A stretch of 64,000 bases of DNA from Rhodocyclaceae bacterium (GCA_030681195.1 JAUXXJ010000004.1:124001-188000), one strand, 5' to 3'. Shown: positions 37,961 to 47,450, numbered from the stretch's first letter. The notes: a model not told the origin generated them from the letters alone. Program-made: numbers and translations.

Positions 37961-38986
37961 GTGAGTGAGGCACTTTTCCTGCCGCTTGAGAAGTTCTATA
38001 CGGAAGACCCCCGGTGGCACGAAAAGATCGGGGGTATTCATGCCCTGCTGGAGCGCGTCAAGATCAGCGAGGAGCAGTCGGGCGATGTGCTGCACCTGCG
38101 CAAGCTCAACCGCATTCTCTCGGTGCACGCTTCCACCGCCATTGAAGGCAACCAACTCACCTTGGGCCAGGTGACCGATGTCATCAACGGCAAACCGGTC
38201 TGGGGGCCACCCAAGGACATCAAAGAGGTGCAGAACGCCTGGCATGCTTACAACGAGTTGCCTGGCTATGACCCTTGGTCGGCAGCCGACTTGCTGCGGG
38301 CGCACGCGCACCTGACCGATACGCTCATCGGCGAATCGGGACAGTTCCGTTCGGGCGGTGTGGCTGTGGTGAGCAGCGAAGGCGTGTTGCTGCACCGGGG
38401 CGCGCCGACGGCACAGGTTCCCACCCTCGTCGGGCAGTTGCTGGATTGGGGGAAGACCAGCGCAGCGCACCCGCTCATCAAGAGTTCCGCCGTCCATTAC
38501 CTACTGGAATACATCCATCCTTTCCGTGACGGCAACGGCAGAATCGGGCGGCTGTGGCAGTCGCTGATTCTTTCCCAGTGGAATCCGTTGTTCGCCTGGA
38601 TGCCGATCGAAACCTTGGTGCATCACAATCAGGCGCTGTACTACAAGGCGCTGCAAGATTCACATGCTGGCGCGGTGGATTGCCGTCCGTTCATCAGTTT
38701 CATGCTCGATGCCATAGCAAATTCGCTGTACAAGTACATTGACGTCGCGACGGAGACAGTCACCGATGTCGGTGCAAATGTCGGTGTAAATGTCGGTGTA
38801 AGCGACAGGATTCTGGAGTTGCTGGTACGGCAGCCCCAGTTGTCCGCCCGGGAGTTAGCGACCCAGCTGAACAAGACCACGAGAACCGTGGAACGCCATC
38901 TCAAAACACTTCGTGAACAGGGCCGGCTTATGCGCGTCGGCTCCGACAAGGCCGGCCATTGGGAAGTTATCGAGAAAGCGTCATGA
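37961..38986 (+). CDS. Fic family protein with N-terminal inhibitory helix
   Basis: 341 aa with a GTG start (GAGG upstream). The Fic core carries the complete catalytic motif HPFRDGNGRIGR (His nucleophile base; AMP or other nucleotide transfer to a protein hydroxyl). The autoinhibitory motif [S/T]xxxE[G/N] is visible as STAIEGN in the N-terminal part, so this is a class II Fic. A C-terminal winged helix (SARELATQLNKTTRTVERHL) follows a tandem 12-bp repeat encoding VGANVGVNVGV. Its stop overlaps a 17-codon ORF. Target protein unknown. Confidence 0.9.
   Translation: MSEALFLPLEKFYTEDPRWHEKIGGIHALLERVKISEEQSGDVLHLRKLNRILSVHASTAIEGNQLTLGQVTDVINGKPVWGPPKDIKEVQNAWHAYNELPGYDPWSAADLLRAHAHLTDTLIGESGQFRSGGVAVVSSEGVLLHRGAPTAQVPTLVGQLLDWGKTSAAHPLIKSSAVHYLLEYIHPFRDGNGRIGRLWQSLILSQWNPLFAWMPIETLVHHNQALYYKALQDSHAGAVDCRPFISFMLDAIANSLYKYIDVATETVTDVGANVGVNVGVSDRILELLVRQPQLSARELATQLNKTTRTVERHLKTLREQGRLMRVGSDKAGHWEVIEKAS
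38765..38800 (+). repeat. Tandem 12-bp repeat inside fic (3 units)
   Basis: GATGTCGGTGCA then two AATGTCGGTGTA units, encoding DVGA-NVGV-NVGV between the Fic core and the winged helix. Unit number could vary between strains without frameshift. Confidence 0.8.
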
Positions 38987-39036
38987 GCAAAACCGGCATC
39001 GAAGAAATCCTCGACTACCAGGAAGCGCATTTGTAA
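38983..39036 (+). pseudogene. 17-codon chimeric ORF ending in antiporter tail, copy 3
   Basis: ATGA overlap with fic. It reads MSKTGIEEILDYQEAHL: the first five residues look like the beginning of a gene once coupled to fic, and from IEEILDYQEAHL onward it matches the antiporter C-terminus (one change, L to I). The third copy of this tail in the window, again followed by the dispersed repeat. Confidence 0.7.
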
Positions 39037-39042
39037 TCGAGG

Positions 39043-39067
39043 TGCCGTCTCGCCAACGCCGACTTTT
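39043..39067 (+). repeat. 25-bp dispersed repeat, copy 12
   Basis: Identical to copy 11. It lies 6 nt after the stop of the third antiporter-tail copy. Confidence 0.9.
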
Positions 39068-39303
39068 TCCTGCGCCACGTTTCCGACACCGCAATGTGTA
39101 GTTCCCCTCCCCCTGATGATGCAGCGCCTCATGAATCCCGCCCTTGGGATTTAACTCATTTAGCGTCGACTGTTCATCCTCCGCTGACGCGCGACCTTTC
39201 GCCAGCACACCCCCTGCCTGACAAGCCCTCCGCCCCGCCAATCTCCAGCAGATTTCGGCGCGGATTGTCTCGGCTATCGTTTTCTCTCAACTGAGTTCAC
39301 CCC

Positions 39304-40650
39304 ATGGAAATCCTTTTTTTGATTAGCCTTGTTGTCCTGAATGGCTTGTTTGCCATGTCGGAAATTGCCCTCGTCACCGCCCGTCGCGCCCGGCTCGCTC
39401 GGCTGGCGGAAGATGGTGATGGCGCCGCCGCTGTGGCGATCAAGCTGCACGACGAACCGACGCGGTTCTTGTCGACCATTCAGATTGGCATCACCTCGAT
39501 TGGCATCCTCAACGGTATCGTCGGCGAGGCGGTGCTGGCCGAACCTTTCGCCCTCTGGATGCATGAACTTGGTCTGGAGAAGGAAACCAGCAGCATCGCC
39601 GCGACCGCCTTGGTCGTGCTTGTCATTACTTACATTTCAATCGTGATCGGCGAACTGGTGCCCAAGCGCATCGGCCAGTTCAATCCGGAAGGCATTGCCC
39701 GACTGGTTGCACGGCCGATGCAATTTCTTTCCCTGTTCACCCGCCCCTTCGTCAAATTGCTTTCGTTCTCAACCGACGCGATTTTGAAGCTCCTTGGCCA
39801 GCGTGAGCAGCCCGGCCAAAGCGTCACCGAAGAAGAAATCCACGCCATGATTGACGAAGGCTCGGAAGCGGGCGTTATCGAGGATCAGGAACGCGAGATG
39901 GTGCGCAATGTGTTCCGGCTGGATGACCGGCAGATTGGCTCATTGATGATTCCGCGCGCCGACATTGTTTATCTCGATGTCGACCGCTCCATTGAGGAGA
40001 ACATGCAATGGATCGCTGCTTCCGATCACTCGCGTTTCCCGGTCTGCCGTGGTGGGCTGCATGACGTGCTGGGCATCGTCAATGCCAAGCAACTGCTCAA
40101 CCAGAAACTGAAGGGCAATCACACGGATCTTGCTGCACAACTCCAGCACGCCGTTTTCGTCCCCGAAACGCTGAACGGCATGGATCTGCTGGGTCATTTC
40201 CGTGCCTCCGGGGTGCAGATGGTGCTCGTCGTCGATGAGTATGGCGAGGTTCAGGGCCTGGTGACCTTGCAGGATGTGCTGGAAGCGGTGACCGGCGAGT
40301 TCCAGCCGCGCAATCAGGAAGATGCCTGGGCCGTGCAGCGCGAGGATGGCTCCTGGCTGCTGGATGGCCTCATCCCGATCCCCGAACTCAAGGATAAACT
40401 CGGTTGGAAATCCGTCCCCGAGGAAGACAAGAGCCGTTACCACACCCTCAGCGGGCTGGTCATGTGGCTGCTCGGCCGTCTGCCGCAAACCGGCGACAAG
40501 ACGGCTTGGGAAGGCTGGGAACTGGAAGTGGTCGATCTCGATGGCAAGCGCGTCGACAAGGTGTTGGCGATGAAGCTTCCCGATGCAATCGAACTTCCCG
40601 CAGTAGTATCAGGGTCGAACCACAACACCTCACCGACCGACAATGGATAA
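39304..40650 (+). CDS. CNNM/HlyC-CorC family transporter-like protein (DUF21-CBS-CBS-CorC_HlyC)
   Basis: 448 aa. An N-terminal DUF21 membrane domain with three or four helices (MEILFLISLVVLNGLFAMSEIALV; VLVITYISIVIGELVPKRI) is followed by a CBS pair (about 205-330, e.g. GSLMIPRADIVYLDVD and VVDEYGEVQGLVTLQDVLEAV) and a C-terminal CorC_HlyC domain (GSWLLDGLIPIPELKDKLG). Relatives act in magnesium/cobalt homeostasis or are annotated as hemolysin-like; function here is inferred. It overlaps uppP by 8 nt. Confidence 0.9.
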   Translation: MEILFLISLVVLNGLFAMSEIALVTARRARLARLAEDGDGAAAVAIKLHDEPTRFLSTIQIGITSIGILNGIVGEAVLAEPFALWMHELGLEKETSSIAATALVVLVITYISIVIGELVPKRIGQFNPEGIARLVARPMQFLSLFTRPFVKLLSFSTDAILKLLGQREQPGQSVTEEEIHAMIDEGSEAGVIEDQEREMVRNVFRLDDRQIGSLMIPRADIVYLDVDRSIEENMQWIAASDHSRFPVCRGGLHDVLGIVNAKQLLNQKLKGNHTDLAAQLQHAVFVPETLNGMDLLGHFRASGVQMVLVVDEYGEVQGLVTLQDVLEAVTGEFQPRNQEDAWAVQREDGSWLLDGLIPIPELKDKLGWKSVPEEDKSRYHTLSGLVMWLLGRLPQTGDKTAWEGWELEVVDLDGKRVDKVLAMKLPDAIELPAVVSGSNHNTSPTDNG

Positions 40651-41455
40651 CCTGCATCTGCTAAAAGCCCTGTTTCTCGGGGTTATCGAGGGGCTGACCG
40701 AGTTCCTGCCAATATCCAGCACGGGACATTTGATCCTGATTGGCGGCTGGATCGATTTTGCCTCGGGCGAAGCCCGGGTGTTCGAGGTGGTGATTCAGTT
40801 TGGCGCCATTCTGGCGGTGATGTGGATCTACCGCGAGCGCATTCGTCAGCTCGTCATCGGCGTATCCAAGGGAGATGCCGACAGCCGGCGCTTCGCCGCC
40901 GTTGTGCTGGTCGCCTTCCTGCCCGCCGCTGTGATTGGCGCACTCTTCATCGGTCCGATCAAACGCTATTTGTTCGATCCGGCTGTGGTGTCTGCTGCGC
41001 TGATCATTGGCGGCATCATCATCTTGCTGGTGGAACGGCGCACCACGCCACCGCGCATCCAGACCATGGATCAAATGACCTGGCGTCATGGGCTCGCCAT
41101 TGGCTTCGCGCAATGTGTCGCCATGATTCCCGGCACCTCGCGCTCAGGGGCGACCATCATTGGCGGCATGCTCACGGGACTCTCGCGCCAGACCGCCACG
41201 GAGTTCTCGTTTTTTCTGGCGATGCCGACCATGCTCGGCGCGGCGACCTACGATGCCTGGAAGCATCAGCACCTGCTGAATGCCAATGAACTCCTGGCCA
41301 TCAGTGTGGGATTTACTGCCGCGTTTGTCACTGCTCTGGTGGTCGTCAAAGCGCTGATCCGCTTCATTGCCACGCACACCTTGAGCGTTTTCGCCTGGTA
41401 TCGCATTGGCTTGGGCGGCCTGATTGCGGTGATGCTCCTCACCGCCGCAGCGTAA
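40643..41455 (+). CDS. uppP: Undecaprenyl-diphosphatase (BacA/UppP)
   Basis: 270-aa integral membrane phosphatase that recycles undecaprenyl-PP to undecaprenyl-P for cell-wall synthesis. The signature motifs are complete: LGVIEGLTEFLPISSTGHLIL near the N-terminus and the PGTSRSGATIIGGML motif around residue 160. There are about eight hydrophobic helices. It is translationally coupled to the preceding CBS-domain gene. Confidence 0.96.
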   Translation: MDNLHLLKALFLGVIEGLTEFLPISSTGHLILIGGWIDFASGEARVFEVVIQFGAILAVMWIYRERIRQLVIGVSKGDADSRRFAAVVLVAFLPAAVIGALFIGPIKRYLFDPAVVSAALIIGGIIILLVERRTTPPRIQTMDQMTWRHGLAIGFAQCVAMIPGTSRSGATIIGGMLTGLSRQTATEFSFFLAMPTMLGAATYDAWKHQHLLNANELLAISVGFTAAFVTALVVVKALIRFIATHTLSVFAWYRIGLGGLIAVMLLTAAA

Positions 41456-41464
41456 GACTTCGGT

Positions 41465-41776
41465 TCAGGCAACCAGGGTCAATCCCAGCCAGCCCAGGGT
41501 GGCCAGACGCAAGGTATTTTCGGATTGTTCGTGGCGCCATACCGCCACCACCAGGAAAAGGTTGTAGGGCAGCAGCATCAGGTGCAGCAGGAACCACCCG
41601 CCGCCATCGGCCATGCCCTTGGCGAGCAGAATCATCGCGAACATCGCGACACCGGCGTTGATCAGGGTCGCAACCGCCAGGGTGTCCCACCAGAAGAGCC
41701 TGCGCAGCGAGATATCGCCCTGCCAGCGAGCGCGGACAAATCCTAGAACAGGCGATGCTACAAACGCATTGCTCAT
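41465..41776 (-). CDS. Small membrane protein of unknown function
   Basis: 103 aa from the ATG at 41776, which has AAGGAG 9 nt upstream; the ATG two codons earlier is too close to it. About three hydrophobic helices: TLAVATLINAGVAMFAMILLA, WFLLHLMLLPYNLFLVVAVW and LATLGWLGLTLVA. Convergent with uppP, with 9 nt between the stops. No family recognised. Confidence 0.7.
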   Translation of the reverse strand: MSNAFVASPVLGFVRARWQGDISLRRLFWWDTLAVATLINAGVAMFAMILLAKGMADGGGWFLLHLMLLPYNLFLVVAVWRHEQSENTLRLATLGWLGLTLVA

Positions 41777-41893
41777 CAACATTGACTCCTTGGCACCCCG
41801 GACACCACCATCAAAACCACCGCCACAACATGCTCCTTGTCTTGCAAGGCTGCAATGATACGCATTTTGTGCTCGGGCAAGAGGTGGGCAAAC

Positions 41894-44701
41894 TCACACA
41901 GTATCCGGTTCGCCCAAGCGCCCGAGCATGGTCGCCCGCGCGGCATCGCGCAGCGCCAGCGCCGCCGCCCAGTCGTCGCCGATGGGCTGCAGGGGTGGAT
42001 GAATCGTCACCGTCAGCGGACTGTGGCGCGGCCAGCGGCAGTCGCCGGGCAGCAGCGCGCGCGTGCCGGTCAGCGTTACCGGGACGACCGGCACGCCCGC
42101 ACGGGCAGCGGCCAGGAAGGCGCCCATGCGGAAGGGCAGCAGACCCGGCAGGTCGCGGAAGGTGCCCTCGGGGAAGAACACCATTTCATCACCGCCGGCC
42201 AGACGCGCTTCGAGCGCTTGCGAATCTGCCGCGCCGCGTGCCGCATCGAAGCGCTCGACGAACGCCGCGCCGAGACGTTTGAGCGGTGTCGCCGACAGCG
42301 GATGGGCGAGCAGTTCCTGCTTCGCGACAAACGCAAAGCGGGCCGGCAGCGCGGCGGCGAGCACCATGCCATCGAGATAGCTGGCGTGGTTGGCGACGAT
42401 CACCGCAGGGCCGCTGGCCGGCAGATTCTCCAGCCCCGTGACGCGCGGCAGAATGCCGCCCGCCGCCAGCGTCAGGCGTGCGCCGGCGCGAGCCGCCATG
42501 CGACGCAATGCGAGCGTCGGCGCCAGGGCGATCAGTAGCCAGAATGGCGGGGCCAGCAGGGCGAAGACCGTCCACGCCCAGCCGCTCCAGAGCCTGCCGG
42601 CAAGCGCGCGCAGCGCACTGCGCAGGCGGACACGGGCCGCGTCGAACGCAAGGCCGAGCGCCTGCTGGCGTGCCGAGCGCGGACGGCGCAAGAGTTCGCC
42701 GCGTTCGTAAGCGGCACGGCAGGCGGCGCGACGAATCTTGCCGCTGGAGGTCTTCAGCACCGTGCCGGGCGGTGCGAGCACCACGTCATCCGCCGGCAGG
42801 CCGGTGAGCTCAATGGCGAGCCGCTCGACCTGCGCACGGATGGCCGCGTGCGCCTCTGCCGCTGCGCGCGTTTCGGCGAGCACCACCAGACGCTCGGTGC
42901 CGGCGCGCGGATCGGTGGCGGCAAATGCCGCAACGTTGCCGGCGCGCACGCCGACGATACGGCCGACCGCCTCTTCGAGTTCCTGCGGGTGGATGTTGTG
43001 GCCGCCACGGATGATGATGTCCTTCTCGCGGCCGGTGATGAACAGTTCGCCGTCGGCGAGATAGCCGAGGTCGCCGGTGTTAAGCCAGTCCCCGTCAAAC
43101 AGCTTCGCCGTCGCGGCGGGGTTTTCAAAATAGCCGGCGGTCGCCGACGGCCCACGGAACTGGATGCGGCCGACCTGCCGTTCGGGCAGTGCGCGACCGG
43201 CGGCATCGACAATGCGCAGCGCATGACCGGGCAGGGCATGGCCACAGCCGGGCACAGACTTGGCGTCAACCTGATCGTCAGCGACGGGCAGCGCCAGCCC
43301 CTCGTCCACCAGCGCTCGGCGTGCCACCCGGTCGATGCGCGGGCCGCGTCCCGGTGGCGGGAAGGCCAGCCCCACCGAGCATTCCGCCAAGCCATACACC
43401 GGCATCATTGCTTCGCGGCGCAGCCCGTAAGGCGCGAGCCGCGCGGCGAAGCGTTCCAGCGTCAGCGGACTAACCGCTTCAGCGCCGTTGCAGGCCATGC
43501 GCCAGCAGGACAGGTCCAACCCCGCCAGTTCGCTGTCGGTGAGCTTGTTGGCGCAGATCTCGTAGGCGAAGTTGGGCGCCGCCGAGAGTGTGCCGCGCTG
43601 GCGCGAGATTGCTTCCAGCCAGCTTGCCGGGCGGGCGAGAAACGCCAGCGGCGACATCAGTACCAAGGGGAAGCCGATCACCATGCTGCCCAGCCCGGCG
43701 CCGATCAACCCCATGTCGTGATACAGCGGCAGCCAGGAAACGAATACGTCGGTGGGCGTCGCCCGTGCCGCCTGACGCATGGCGCGGATGTTGGCGAGCA
43801 GGTTGGCGTGGGTGAGCGCAACGCCTTTCGGGTCGCCGGTGCTACCCGAGGTGTACTGGATAAAGGCGAGGTCGTCGGCCGTGCGTGTCGGCAGGGGCGG
43901 CACGGCGCCGGGCTGACACAACTCGGTTACCGTGACGATGCCGGCCAAGGCTGGACACTGGCCGGACAAGGCCTCGGCAAACAGCCGCGCGCGCGGATCA
44001 GTGATGAACCAGCGGGCCCCGGCGTTAGCGAGGATGCCGGCGATACGGCGCAGATGCTCTTCCAGTTGTGCAGGCCGGGCCGGCGGATAGAGCGGCACCG
44101 GCACGCAGCTGGCATACAGCGCCCCATAAAACGCGGCGAAGAAATCCAGCCCGGTGGGCAACATCAGGGCGATGCGGCTGCCCGGCGGCACACCGCGCGC
44201 CAGCAGGCCGGCGGCGACTTCCTTGGCGGCAGCGGCCAGACGAGCGTAGCTGACCGGCTCGTCTTGCCCCTCCTCGCCAAGCAGGATGATGTGACGACGC
44301 TCGGGCTGGTGGCGGACATGCCAGTCGAGCACCTCGGTCAGGGTGGCCAGCGTGTCCGGCGGCGGCACGTAGTCTGCAAAAGTCGGCGTTGGTGAGATGA
44401 AATGCCCCGAAGCGGGTACGGCGGCTGTCACCGGAACCAGCGGCTGCGGCGCGACACCGATCAGCGTAAGCAGGTCGGCGGGCGTTTCGGCGGCGAAGGC
44501 CGCCTCGCCCAGCCGCACGCCCAGCTCGCGCTCGATGCGGGCAAACAACTCGACGCGCGCCAGACTGTCGAGACCGAAGTCGCGCTCCAGATGGCGCTCG
44601 CCACCGAAGGCGGAGAAGTCGCGCCCAGCGGGCTTCAGCTCCTGCGCCAGCGCGCGCACGATGGCCAGCAGCCGATCAGTATCCGCCCCCCTCGAACTCA
44701 T
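41894..44701 (-). CDS. ACP - fatty acyl-AMP ligase - PlsC acyltransferase fusion
   Basis: 935 aa with three modules. The acyl-carrier domain (about 5-85) has its phosphopantetheine serine in FGLDSLARVEL (S46). The adenylation domain is of the fatty acyl-AMP ligase type (about 110-680): YTSGSTGDPKG, VYGLAECSVGLAF, GDLGYLADGELFITGREKD, and a catalytic Lys in LKTSSGKIRR. A membrane-anchored 1-acyl-glycerol-3-phosphate acyltransferase domain (about 700-935) has VIVANHASYLDG and FFPEGTF. One chain could therefore activate, carry and transfer an acyl group. It sits next to fadD. The ACP-ligase linker contains HFISPTPTF, encoded by a degenerate dispersed repeat. Its 3' 460 nt are duplicated at 36782-37240. 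Confidence 0.9.
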   Translation of the reverse strand: MSSRGADTDRLLAIVRALAQELKPAGRDFSAFGGERHLERDFGLDSLARVELFARIERELGVRLGEAAFAAETPADLLTLIGVAPQPLVPVTAAVPASGHFISPTPTFADYVPPPDTLATLTEVLDWHVRHQPERRHIILLGEEGQDEPVSYARLAAAAKEVAAGLLARGVPPGSRIALMLPTGLDFFAAFYGALYASCVPVPLYPPARPAQLEEHLRRIAGILANAGARWFITDPRARLFAEALSGQCPALAGIVTVTELCQPGAVPPLPTRTADDLAFIQYTSGSTGDPKGVALTHANLLANIRAMRQAARATPTDVFVSWLPLYHDMGLIGAGLGSMVIGFPLVLMSPLAFLARPASWLEAISRQRGTLSAAPNFAYEICANKLTDSELAGLDLSCWRMACNGAEAVSPLTLERFAARLAPYGLRREAMMPVYGLAECSVGLAFPPPGRGPRIDRVARRALVDEGLALPVADDQVDAKSVPGCGHALPGHALRIVDAAGRALPERQVGRIQFRGPSATAGYFENPAATAKLFDGDWLNTGDLGYLADGELFITGREKDIIIRGGHNIHPQELEEAVGRIVGVRAGNVAAFAATDPRAGTERLVVLAETRAAAEAHAAIRAQVERLAIELTGLPADDVVLAPPGTVLKTSSGKIRRAACRAAYERGELLRRPRSARQQALGLAFDAARVRLRSALRALAGRLWSGWAWTVFALLAPPFWLLIALAPTLALRRMAARAGARLTLAAGGILPRVTGLENLPASGPAVIVANHASYLDGMVLAAALPARFAFVAKQELLAHPLSATPLKRLGAAFVERFDAARGAADSQALEARLAGGDEMVFFPEGTFRDLPGLLPFRMGAFLAAARAGVPVVPVTLTGTRALLPGDCRWPRHSPLTVTIHPPLQPIGDDWAAALALRDAARATMLGRLGEPDTV
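44378..44402 (-). repeat. 25-bp dispersed repeat, copy 13 (degenerate)
   Basis: 19 of 25 positions match; the first 11 bases (AAAAGTCGGCG) are exact. It lies in the linker between ACP and ligase domains and encodes ISPTPTF. Confidence 0.6.
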
Positions 44702-44768
44702 TTCCGTCTCCGGTAAACCTGCGCGAAAAATGCGTCCAGAAGCAAGGCGGAGTGCCGCCGCAGCGCGC

Positions 44769-46457
44769 TCAAGCGCCCTCCTCCTTCAGCTTACGGCGCA
44801 ATATCTTGCCGATCGGCGACTTGGGCAGCGCGTCGCGGAAAATCACTTTGTGCGGCGTTTTGTAGCGGGCGAGCTGGGCATGGCAGGCGTCGATGATCTG
44901 TTGCTCGGTCAGCGCGGGATCGCTTCTCACCACCCAGGCCCAGACCACCTCGCCGCTCTTCTCGTCGGGCATCCCGGCGACGCCGGCTTCCTTGACGCCG
45001 GGTATCCCGAGCAGCACGTCCTCCACCTCGCCCGGCCAGGCCTTGAAGCCGGAAACGACAATCACATCTTTCTTGCGGTCGACAAACGTGAAATACCCGC
45101 GTGCATCTGCGCTAACGATGTCGCCGGTCGACAGCCAGCCGTCGGCATCCAGCACGCGCGCAGTCTCCGCCGGTGCGTTCCAGTAGCCGCGCATGACCTG
45201 CGGGCCGCGTACACACAGTTCGCCCGGCTCGCCCGGCGTCACTATCTCCTTGCCGTCCTCGCCGCGCAGCATCGCCTCGGTGGACGGCAGCGGCAGGCCG
45301 ATGGCACCGGTGAAGCCGGTGATGTTCATCGGGTTGGCGCAAACGATGGGGGCAGCCTCGGTCAGTCCGTAACCCTCGATCAGCGGCACGCCCATCAGTG
45401 CCTGCCAGCGTTCCGCCACCGCCGGGTGCAGCGCCATGCCGCCCGCCACCGCCACTTTCAAGGCATCACCGTTGGCCTGCTTCACCTGCTCAAACGCCGG
45501 CGTATCAAGCAGCAGGCGATAGAGCGTGGTGACGCCGGTAATGGCGGTAAAGCGGGTGGTGCGCAGTGTCTTGATAAACGCCGGCACGTCGCGCGGATTG
45601 GCAATCAGCACGTTGTTGGCGCCCCAGCGCACGAAGGTGAGCAGGTTCGCGGTCAGCGCGAAGATGTGATAAAGCGGCAGCGGCGTGACGATGACCTCCT
45701 CGCCCTCCTTGAACTTCATGCCGATCCACGCCGAGGTCTGTTCAACATTCGCCACCAGATTGCCATGGGTGAGGATGGCGCCCTTGGCCACGCCGGTGGT
45801 GCCGCCGGTGTATTGCAGGCAGGCGATGTCGTCGGGGCCGAGCGGCACCGCCGTGCTGAAAATCGGTGCCGTCCCGCCACCGCCGACTTTTAGCGCAGCG
45901 CGAAAGGCCATCGCGCCGGGCAGGCTCCAGCGCGGCACCATGTGCTTGACGTGTTTGACGACGAAATTGACGAGGCCGCGTTTCAGTGGCGGCAACAGGT
46001 CGCCGATCTCGGTCGTGACGATGTGGCGCACCGCCGTCTCGCCGACGATTTCTTCCAGCACATGGGCGAAGTTCTCCAGCACGACGATGGCCACCGCCCC
46101 CGCGTCGGCCAGTTGCTGTTTCAGCTCGCGTGCGGTGTAGAGCGGGTTGACGTTAACCACGACCAGTCCGGCGCGCAGAGCGCCGAACAGCGCCACCGGG
46201 TATTGCAGCAAGTTGGGCAGCATGATCGCCACCCGGTCACCGGGCTGAAGGCCGAGTCCTTGCAGATACGCGGCAAAATTGCGTGACAGCCGGTCGGTTT
46301 CCGCATAGCTCAACGTCGCGCCCATGCTGGTGAAGGCGGGCCGGTCGCTGAACTTTTGGCAACTTTGCGCGAACAGATCGACGAGCGAGGTGTAACGGCG
46401 AACATCGACCTCCGCCGGCACACCGGGAGGGTAGTGGGACAGCCAGACAGGGTTCAT
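44769..46457 (-). CDS. fadD: Long-chain fatty acid-CoA ligase
   Basis: 562 aa. Activates fatty acids with ATP and CoA. Motifs include the P-loop YTGGTTGVAKGAILTHGNL, EGYGLTEAAP, DGWLSTGDI and the C-terminal PKSPIGKILRRKL with its catalytic Lys. The N-terminus MNPVWLSHYPPGVPAEVD is typical of FadD. Between the N-terminal subdomain and the P-loop, LKVGGGGTAPIF is encoded by a dispersed-repeat copy, in a spot where relatives have a variable loop. It lies 67 nt upstream of the ACP-FAAL-PlsC gene on the same strand, suggesting a lipid-activation unit. Confidence 0.94.
   Translation of the reverse strand: MNPVWLSHYPPGVPAEVDVRRYTSLVDLFAQSCQKFSDRPAFTSMGATLSYAETDRLSRNFAAYLQGLGLQPGDRVAIMLPNLLQYPVALFGALRAGLVVVNVNPLYTARELKQQLADAGAVAIVVLENFAHVLEEIVGETAVRHIVTTEIGDLLPPLKRGLVNFVVKHVKHMVPRWSLPGAMAFRAALKVGGGGTAPIFSTAVPLGPDDIACLQYTGGTTGVAKGAILTHGNLVANVEQTSAWIGMKFKEGEEVIVTPLPLYHIFALTANLLTFVRWGANNVLIANPRDVPAFIKTLRTTRFTAITGVTTLYRLLLDTPAFEQVKQANGDALKVAVAGGMALHPAVAERWQALMGVPLIEGYGLTEAAPIVCANPMNITGFTGAIGLPLPSTEAMLRGEDGKEIVTPGEPGELCVRGPQVMRGYWNAPAETARVLDADGWLSTGDIVSADARGYFTFVDRKKDVIVVSGFKAWPGEVEDVLLGIPGVKEAGVAGMPDEKSGEVVWAWVVRSDPALTEQQIIDACHAQLARYKTPHKVIFRDALPKSPIGKILRRKLKEEGA
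45867..45891 (+). repeat. 25-bp dispersed repeat, copy 14 (in fadD)
   Basis: One mismatch from consensus. fadD reads the strand beginning AAAAGTCGG, giving KVGGGGTA in a variable loop. Confidence 0.88.
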
Positions 46458-46568
46458 GCCGAGCCTCCGTTGATCGTCATGGTTGAATCAAAATGGGTGG
46501 TCTGGACAACCACCCGACTGCGTCATCGGAAAGCTACCACACGCTTGCTGCGATAGGCGCCAGACGCA

Positions 46569-47450
46569 TTACGCATCAACGCCACCCCTGGCATCGCTCT
46601 TCCGCAAGCCGCTGATCTCCTCGCGCAGCCAGCGCATTTCCTCGCGCATCGCGCGGAACTCGGCGTGCATTTCGGCTTCGATGTGCGCCCGCGCCTGGTC
46701 AGATGCCTCCGTCACCACCGAGCGCTCTTCATCGCTGTAGCTTTGCATGGCATTGACGATGATGGCGATGAAAAGGTTGAGCATGGTGAACGTCGCGACC
46801 AGAATGAACAGCACGAAGAATATCCAGGCATACGGGAAATTCTCCATGACCGGCCGGGCAATGCCCATCGACCAGCTTTCCAGGGTCATCACCTGGAACA
46901 GGGTGTAAAGCGAGCGGCCGATGCTGCCGAACCATTCGGGATAAGTGGCGGCGAAGAGATTGGTCGCGATGACGGCGAAGACGTAATAGATGATGAGCAG
47001 CACCAGCGCGATCGAGCCTAGACCGGGAATAGCGGCCAGCAAGGCACCGACGACCCTGCGCATTGAGGGCACCATGGTCAATAGGCGCAGCACCCGCAAT
47101 ACGCGCAGCGCGCGCAGGACTGCAAACGGGCCACTGGCCGGAATCAAGGCGATGGTGACGACCAGGAAATCGAACACGCTCCACGGATCGCGCCAGAACG
47201 CGGCACGATAAACATAGAGCCGCACCAGCAACTCGATCACGAAAATCCCCAGGATCGTTCGATCAATACCAAGGATCAAGCCACCGGCACTTGCCATCGC
47301 CGCCGGCCAAGTCTCCACCCCGAGCAAGACGGCATTGATCAGAATCAGTGCAATGATGAAATTCTGGACGTAACGGTTTTCTATCCAACAGCGCGCACGC
47401 TGACGAAAATCCGGGTTCGATTGCGGATCAATAGTCGAGTTGTTCATCAT
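46569..47450 (-). CDS. NaChBac-type voltage-gated ion channel
   Basis: 293 aa, single-domain six-helix channel. S4 carries regularly spaced arginines (AVLRALRVLRVLRLL). The pore has FQVMTLESWSMGI; the LESWS filter is the sodium-selective signature of bacterial NaV channels. S6 (TMLNLFIAIIVNAMQ) is followed by a negatively charged and coiled-coil C-terminal tail (HIEAEMHAEFRAMREEMRWLREEI) expected to tetramerise. The start is MMNNST at 47450 or the next ATG. Divergent from the cytochrome gene across an AT-rich 237-bp spacer in which no promoter can be assigned safely. In other bacteria such channels influence motility and pH homeostasis. Confidence 0.92.
   Translation of the reverse strand: MMNNSTIDPQSNPDFRQRARCWIENRYVQNFIIALILINAVLLGVETWPAAMASAGGLILGIDRTILGIFVIELLVRLYVYRAAFWRDPWSVFDFLVVTIALIPASGPFAVLRALRVLRVLRLLTMVPSMRRVVGALLAAIPGLGSIALVLLIIYYVFAVIATNLFAATYPEWFGSIGRSLYTLFQVMTLESWSMGIARPVMENFPYAWIFFVLFILVATFTMLNLFIAIIVNAMQSYSDEERSVVTEASDQARAHIEAEMHAEFRAMREEMRWLREEISGLRKSDARGGVDA

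Noticed and set aside
38765..38800. CRISPR-like array
   Set aside because: Three contiguous 12-bp coding units without spacers inside fic; no CRISPR repeats or cas genes were seen anywhere in the window.
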